Shown here in pieces: positions 21,909 through 24,830 of a stretch of DNA of 24,830 nucleotides. The notes beneath the pieces are model-generated. The model did no database searches and was not told the origin of the DNA. It worked only from the letters and a program-made list of their open reading frames with translations. Position 1 is the first letter of the stretch. Each line of letters begins with the position of its first letter. The position numbers and the translations under genes are program-made. Source of the stretch: DATAVB01 sp040414495 (GTDB lineage: Bacteria; Actinomycetota; Actinomycetes; Mycobacteriales; QHCD01); the NCBI GenBank assembly GCA_040414495.1, contig JBEDUI010000128.1, positions 1 to 24,830 on the forward strand, written 5' to 3'.

Positions 21909-23036
21909 ATGAACGATCTCTCCGGCGGCGTATTCCGGCCCCGGCTCAACCCCGCGCTGCGCCGGCTTTGGCGCGATCCGCACACGCTGCAGCTGGGCAT
22001 CGACCCGGTCCGTGCGCTGGTCATCAGCGGCATCGATACGGCGACCGTCCGGTTCCTGGCCGGGCTGGACGGCGGGCGGACCCATGCCGAGGCGTTGCGC
22101 GATGCGGCCGCGGCCGGGCTTGATGTCGGCTTCGTGTCCGATGTGCTGGACGGGCTGCGGCGCGGCAATGCCCTGCTGGACGGGTCGCTGCTCGACGGGA
22201 CCGACCCGATCGGTCACGACCAGCTGACGCCGGACCGGGCCGCGCTATCGCTGCTGGATGACGGGCCTGAGGTCGCCACCCGGATCGGAGCCCGGCAGTG
22301 CGCGACCGTGGTGGTGCACGGCGCCGGTCGGGTCGGTGGGCCCTTGGCGGCGCTGCTGGCCGCGGCCGGCGTGGGCGCGGTGAGCGTGGTCGACGACGGG
22401 ACGGTGGACCCGTCGACCTACGCCCCGGGCGGTGTGGGCGCGGCCGACCTGCACCGGGCCCGTCGTGCGGCCGCCCACGACGCGCTGCGCCGGGCCGCCG
22501 CCGGCGTCGATACGGCCACGCCGAGTCCGGGCCGGCGGCCGGACCTGACGATCTTCACCTCCGGTGCGCCGGTCGAACCGGAGGTACGCAATGCGCTGCA
22601 CGCCGCCGAGCTGCCGCACCTGGTGACCGGACTGCGGGAGACGACAGCGCTGATCGGGCCGTTGGTGATTCCGGGCGAGACCAGCTGCCTGCGCTGCGCC
22701 GACCTGCAGCGTGGCGACCGGGACCCGGATTGGCCACTGCTGGCAATGCAGCTGAGCGGCACCGACCGGCAGCACACAGCGCCGGCCGACGTCGCTCTGG
22801 CCCTGACCGCAGCGGGTCTGGCCGGCCTGCAGGCGTTGGCGTTTCTGGACGGTCTGGTGCCCGCGACCGCCGGCGGATCACTGGAGTTGCGCCTGCCGGA
22901 CTGGCGGATCCGCCGCCGAACCTGGCCACCGCATCCGAGCTGCGGCTGCGTGGTACCGCCGGCCGAAACAGTCGACGACAACACCAGCGATCGGGTCGAC
23001 CCGGTGATCGAGTTTCCCCGCCGTCATGCCGGGTGA
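21909..23036 (+). CDS. ThiF-like E1-fold adenylyltransferase family protein
   Basis: The product has 375 residues from ATG 21909, with GAGGA 5-6 nt upstream; GTG 21897 is an alternative. An N-terminal region of about 130 residues resembles the leader-binding/winged-helix part of TOMM-type E1-like proteins (LNPALRRLWRDPHTLQLGIDP). The Rossmann domain begins at TVVVHGAGRVGGPLAALLAAAG with GxGxxG at 138-143. Zinc would be held by C260-x2-C263 and C345-G-C347. The usual catalytic Arg/Asp set of full ThiF/E1 enzymes is not obvious. There is no peptide precursor or YcaO gene in the window, so a RiPP role is not supported. The ABC1 kinase gene follows after 46 bp, an arrangement I recall as Rv3196-Rv3197. 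Confidence 0.82.
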   Translation: MNDLSGGVFRPRLNPALRRLWRDPHTLQLGIDPVRALVISGIDTATVRFLAGLDGGRTHAEALRDAAAAGLDVGFVSDVLDGLRRGNALLDGSLLDGTDPIGHDQLTPDRAALSLLDDGPEVATRIGARQCATVVVHGAGRVGGPLAALLAAAGVGAVSVVDDGTVDPSTYAPGGVGAADLHRARRAAAHDALRRAAAGVDTATPSPGRRPDLTIFTSGAPVEPEVRNALHAAELPHLVTGLRETTALIGPLVIPGETSCLRCADLQRGDRDPDWPLLAMQLSGTDRQHTAPADVALALTAAGLAGLQALAFLDGLVPATAGGSLELRLPDWRIRRRTWPPHPSCGCVVPPAETVDDNTSDRVDPVIEFPRRHAG

Positions 23037-23082
23037 GGCCGCCCGCTCTGCACGTTCCTCGGTGAGCGGGGACAATAGCGGC

Positions 23083-24393
23083 GTGAGCGACATTCCGCGG
23101 CGTGCAGTAACCCGAACAGCGAAGTTGGCGGGATTGCCGCTGGGCCTTGCCGGCCGGGCCACCGTCGGGCTCGGCAAACGACTCGGTGGCCGGTCATCAG
23201 AAGAGATATCGCTGGAGCTGCAGCAGCGCACCGCCGAACAACTGTTCGCCGTACTGGGCCAGCTCAAGGGCGGGGCGATGAAGTTCGGGCAGGCGCTCTC
23301 GGTCTTCGAGGCCGCGCTGCCGGAGAACCTCAGCGCGCCGTACCGGGAAGCGTTGACCAAGCTGCAGGAGGCCGCACCGCCGATGCCGGCGGAGGCCGTG
23401 CACCGGGTGCTCGGCCAGCAGTTCGGCCGAGACTGGCGGCGCCGGTTTGCCTCGTTCGACGACGAGCCCGCCGCGGCCGCGAGCATCGGGCAGGTGCACC
23501 GGGCGGTCTGGTCCGACGGTCGTGCGGTCGCGGTGAAGATTCAGTACCCCGGGGCCGGGCCCGCGTTGATGTCCGACCTGAACCAGCTCACCCGGTTCGC
23601 GCGGCTCTTCGGAGTGCTCGCGCCAGGGCTGGACGTCAAGCCGCTGCTGGCCGAGTTGCGCGCCCGGGTCGCTGAGGAGCTGGACTACGCGATGGAGGCG
23701 GAGGCCCAGCGCACGTTCGCTCGCGTTTACGCCGACCAGCCGCTGATCGTCATCCCCAAGGTGGTCGCCAGCGCGCCCAAGGTTCTGGTCAGCGAATGGC
23801 TCGACGGCACGCCGATGTCCTCGATCATCGCCTCGGGCGCCCAGGCGCAGCGCAACCGGGCCGGCGAGTTGCTGGCCACCCTGCATTTCTCGGCCCCGCC
23901 GCTGTCCGGGCTGCTGCACGCTGATCCACACCCGGGCAACTTCCGCCTGATCGACGGCGAACGGCTCGGTGTGCTCGACTTCGGCGCGGTGGCCCGGCTA
24001 CCGGCCGGCCTGCCGCACGTGATCGGCCGGCTGTCCCGACTCGCGCTGGCCGGCGACGCCAATCAGGTCTACGCCGGGCTGTCCGAAGAAGGGTTCATCC
24101 CGCCCGACAGCGACATCGAGCCCGAAGAGGTGCTGGACTATCTGGCCCCGATGCTCGATCCGTTGCGGACCGAGAAGTTCCAGTTCAGCCGGGAGTGGAT
24201 GCGTCGCGAGGCCGCGCGGGTCGGCGATCCGCGCAGTGCGGCGGCGCAGATCGGGCGGCGGCTGAACCTGCCCCCGTCGTATCTGCTGGTGCACCGGGTG
24301 ACGCTTGGCTCGATCGGCGTGCTGTGCCAGTTGCACGCCGAGGCCCGGTACCGCGCCATCGTCGAGCGGTGGCAGCCCGGTTTCGCCGAATAG
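23083..24393 (+). CDS. ABC1/UbiB-family atypical kinase
   Basis: The product has 436 residues from GTG 23083. GTG 23062 and ATG 23026 are in-frame alternatives; the latter would overlap the ThiF-like gene. Family hallmarks appear in order: KxGQ-type motif GAMKFGQALS (K67-Q70), alanine-rich loop AAASIGQVHRA (131-141), catalytic lysine K152 in VAVKIQYP, EELDYAMEA, LLHADPHPGNF (D271-N276) and DFG at 289-291. Ala replaces the usual Gly in H-G-D-P-H-P-G-N. ABC1 proteins act as ATPase-like factors in isoprenoid quinone or lipid metabolism. The actinobacterial member's substrate is not established. In mycobacteria whiB7 follows; here a repeat region and trmO do. Confidence 0.92.
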   Translation: MSDIPRRAVTRTAKLAGLPLGLAGRATVGLGKRLGGRSSEEISLELQQRTAEQLFAVLGQLKGGAMKFGQALSVFEAALPENLSAPYREALTKLQEAAPPMPAEAVHRVLGQQFGRDWRRRFASFDDEPAAAASIGQVHRAVWSDGRAVAVKIQYPGAGPALMSDLNQLTRFARLFGVLAPGLDVKPLLAELRARVAEELDYAMEAEAQRTFARVYADQPLIVIPKVVASAPKVLVSEWLDGTPMSSIIASGAQAQRNRAGELLATLHFSAPPLSGLLHADPHPGNFRLIDGERLGVLDFGAVARLPAGLPHVIGRLSRLALAGDANQVYAGLSEEGFIPPDSDIEPEEVLDYLAPMLDPLRTEKFQFSREWMRREAARVGDPRSAAAQIGRRLNLPPSYLLVHRVTLGSIGVLCQLHAEARYRAIVERWQPGFAE

Positions 24394-24415
24394 CGAGCCG
24401 GCTCGCGGCAATACC

Positions 24416-24636
24416 GCGGAAATGGCGCACGTCGGCCGCGCAAATGGCAGTGCCCGGGCGGAAATCGCGAGCCGCGCGGAAATGGCGGCGGACGGGATCG
24501 GCGAGCGCTGGCGGAAATCGCGGGCCGCGCGGAGATGGCACCCGGGCGGAAATGGCGGGCGCGGCGGAAATCACGGGCGACGCGGAGATGTCGAGAGCAG
24601 CGGCGGCGGAAATTGGCGGGCGCGGTTTGCGGAAAC
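24416..24636. repeat. Degenerate tandem repeat with about 18-bp period, 11 units
   Basis: Units begin GCGG(A/C)(A/G)AT at 24416, 24438, 24458, 24476, 24511, 24529, 24546, 24564, 24582, 24606 and 24629. The rough consensus is GCGGAAATsGCGGGCsGs. Spacings of 18, 18, 17, 18 and 18 are seen in the central part, with larger gaps at the ends. It fills the 305-bp gap between the convergent ABC1 and trmO genes and is not convincingly coding on either strand. The gap also holds the palindrome GCGAGCCGGCTCGC at 24393-24406. Confidence 0.75.
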
Positions 24637-24640
24637 CGCG
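24621..24640. terminator. Hairpin near the trmO 3' end
   Basis: CGCGGTTT-GCGG-AAACCGCG is a perfect 8-bp stem with a 4-nt loop, about 60 bp beyond the trmO stop on the minus strand. There is no T-tract. It may terminate trmO or the ABC1 gene, or simply be part of the repeat array. Confidence 0.4.
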
Positions 24641-24698
24641 GACGCAAGGGCAAACGGGCGGCGCTGCTCCGAATTACGGCGCGTCCGGCGAATCGTGC

Positions 24699-24830
24699 TC
24701 AGCGCTGACCGATCGACCCCAACACCGGCTTGAGGTCCACGATCGGCGTCCCGTTCAAAGCCTCGAGATTCCGTACCCGAATTCGCAGTCCCTCGATCGC
24801 GACGATCCGTACCGTATGCAGACCGATCGG
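24699..24830 (-). CDS. trmO: C-terminal part of tRNA (t6A37) N6-methyltransferase TrmO
   Basis: Only the last 43 residues are inside the window, ending at TGA (complement of 24699-24701). PIGLHTVRIVAIEGLRIRV, then LEALNGTPIVDLKPVLG, matches the conserved end of the TrmO/YaeB/TsaA family: R-P-N-P-I-G-L at the SAM site and LDGTPVLDIKPYL near the C-terminus. The enzyme methylates t6A37 of threonyl tRNAs using S-adenosylmethionine. The gene is convergent with the ABC1 kinase gene, separated by the tandem-repeat region. Confidence 0.85.
   Translation of the reverse strand, partial: PIGLHTVRIVAIEGLRIRVRNLEALNGTPIVDLKPVLGSIGQR

Noticed and set aside
21909..23036. Azole-peptide (TOMM/RiPP) biosynthetic cluster based on the E1-like protein
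   Set aside because: There is no YcaO cyclodehydratase, precursor peptide or dehydrogenase linked to it. The nearest nitroreductase-family gene is 4 kb away on the other strand. The gene matches a housekeeping-type conserved locus.
24416..24636. CRISPR array
   Set aside because: Repeats are about 18 bp, diverged and contiguous without unique spacers of constant length, and there are no cas genes.

Overview
The window is GC-rich DNA with GTG starts, AGGAGG-type ribosome sites and several actinobacterial signature families: UPF0182, PPA1309, DUF2342, DUF5679 and the YlbL-type PDZ/Lon protein. I read it as the chromosome of an actinomycete, genus not determined. The layout from about 2.2 to 8.7 kb and 21.5 to 24.4 kb resembles, from memory, the mycobacterial Rv3193c-Rv3197 neighbourhood. 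Here that block is split by about 13 kb of other genes.

Layout. 1-2150: accessory segment with the 3' end of a probable phytanoyl-CoA dioxygenase gene, a complete IS30-family element with long imperfect inverted repeats, and about 480 bp without a recognisable gene that holds a long perfect palindrome. 2151-2306: initiator tRNA gene (minus strand) with its own promoter and terminator. 2362-8677: UPF0182 membrane protein (minus), PPA1309-family protein (plus), PDZ/Lon-like serine protease (minus) preceded by a 56-residue GTG-started membrane peptide gene, and a DUF2342 zincin-like protein (plus). 8726-14987: sugar-uptake locus. A Tat-type lipoprotein binding protein, two MalF/MalG-type permeases and a GH13 alpha-glucosidase form a minus-strand operon, with a divergent ROK regulator. 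A near-consensus promoter with a palindrome over its start point lies between them. There is no ATPase gene, so the importer presumably uses a shared MsiK-type ATPase encoded elsewhere.

14985-15176: a MITE with 22-bp perfect terminal repeats, inserted exactly in the stop codon of the ROK gene without changing the protein. 15180-15222: the shared terminator. 15241-17015: two-gene ABC-2 exporter, with a hairpin covering the start of the ATPase gene and two near-identical palindromes upstream. 17128-19006: a nitroreductase, a probable GT-A-fold (DUF2064-like) protein and a YgjP-type metallopeptidase. 19237-21300: a glycogen-debranching-type (alpha/alpha)6 glycosidase, a possible partner of the sugar locus. 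21554-24393: DUF5679 zinc ribbon, ThiF-like E1-fold protein and ABC1/UbiB atypical kinase. 24416-24636: a degenerate tandem repeat of about 18 bp. The window ends in the 3' part of a trmO gene on the minus strand.

I did not find a wholly new multi-gene system. The least ordinary signals are the MITE in a stop codon, the ATPase start hairpin with its paired palindromes, the GC-rich tandem repeat, the unannotated-looking small membrane gene, and the ROK regulator that has lost its zinc site.
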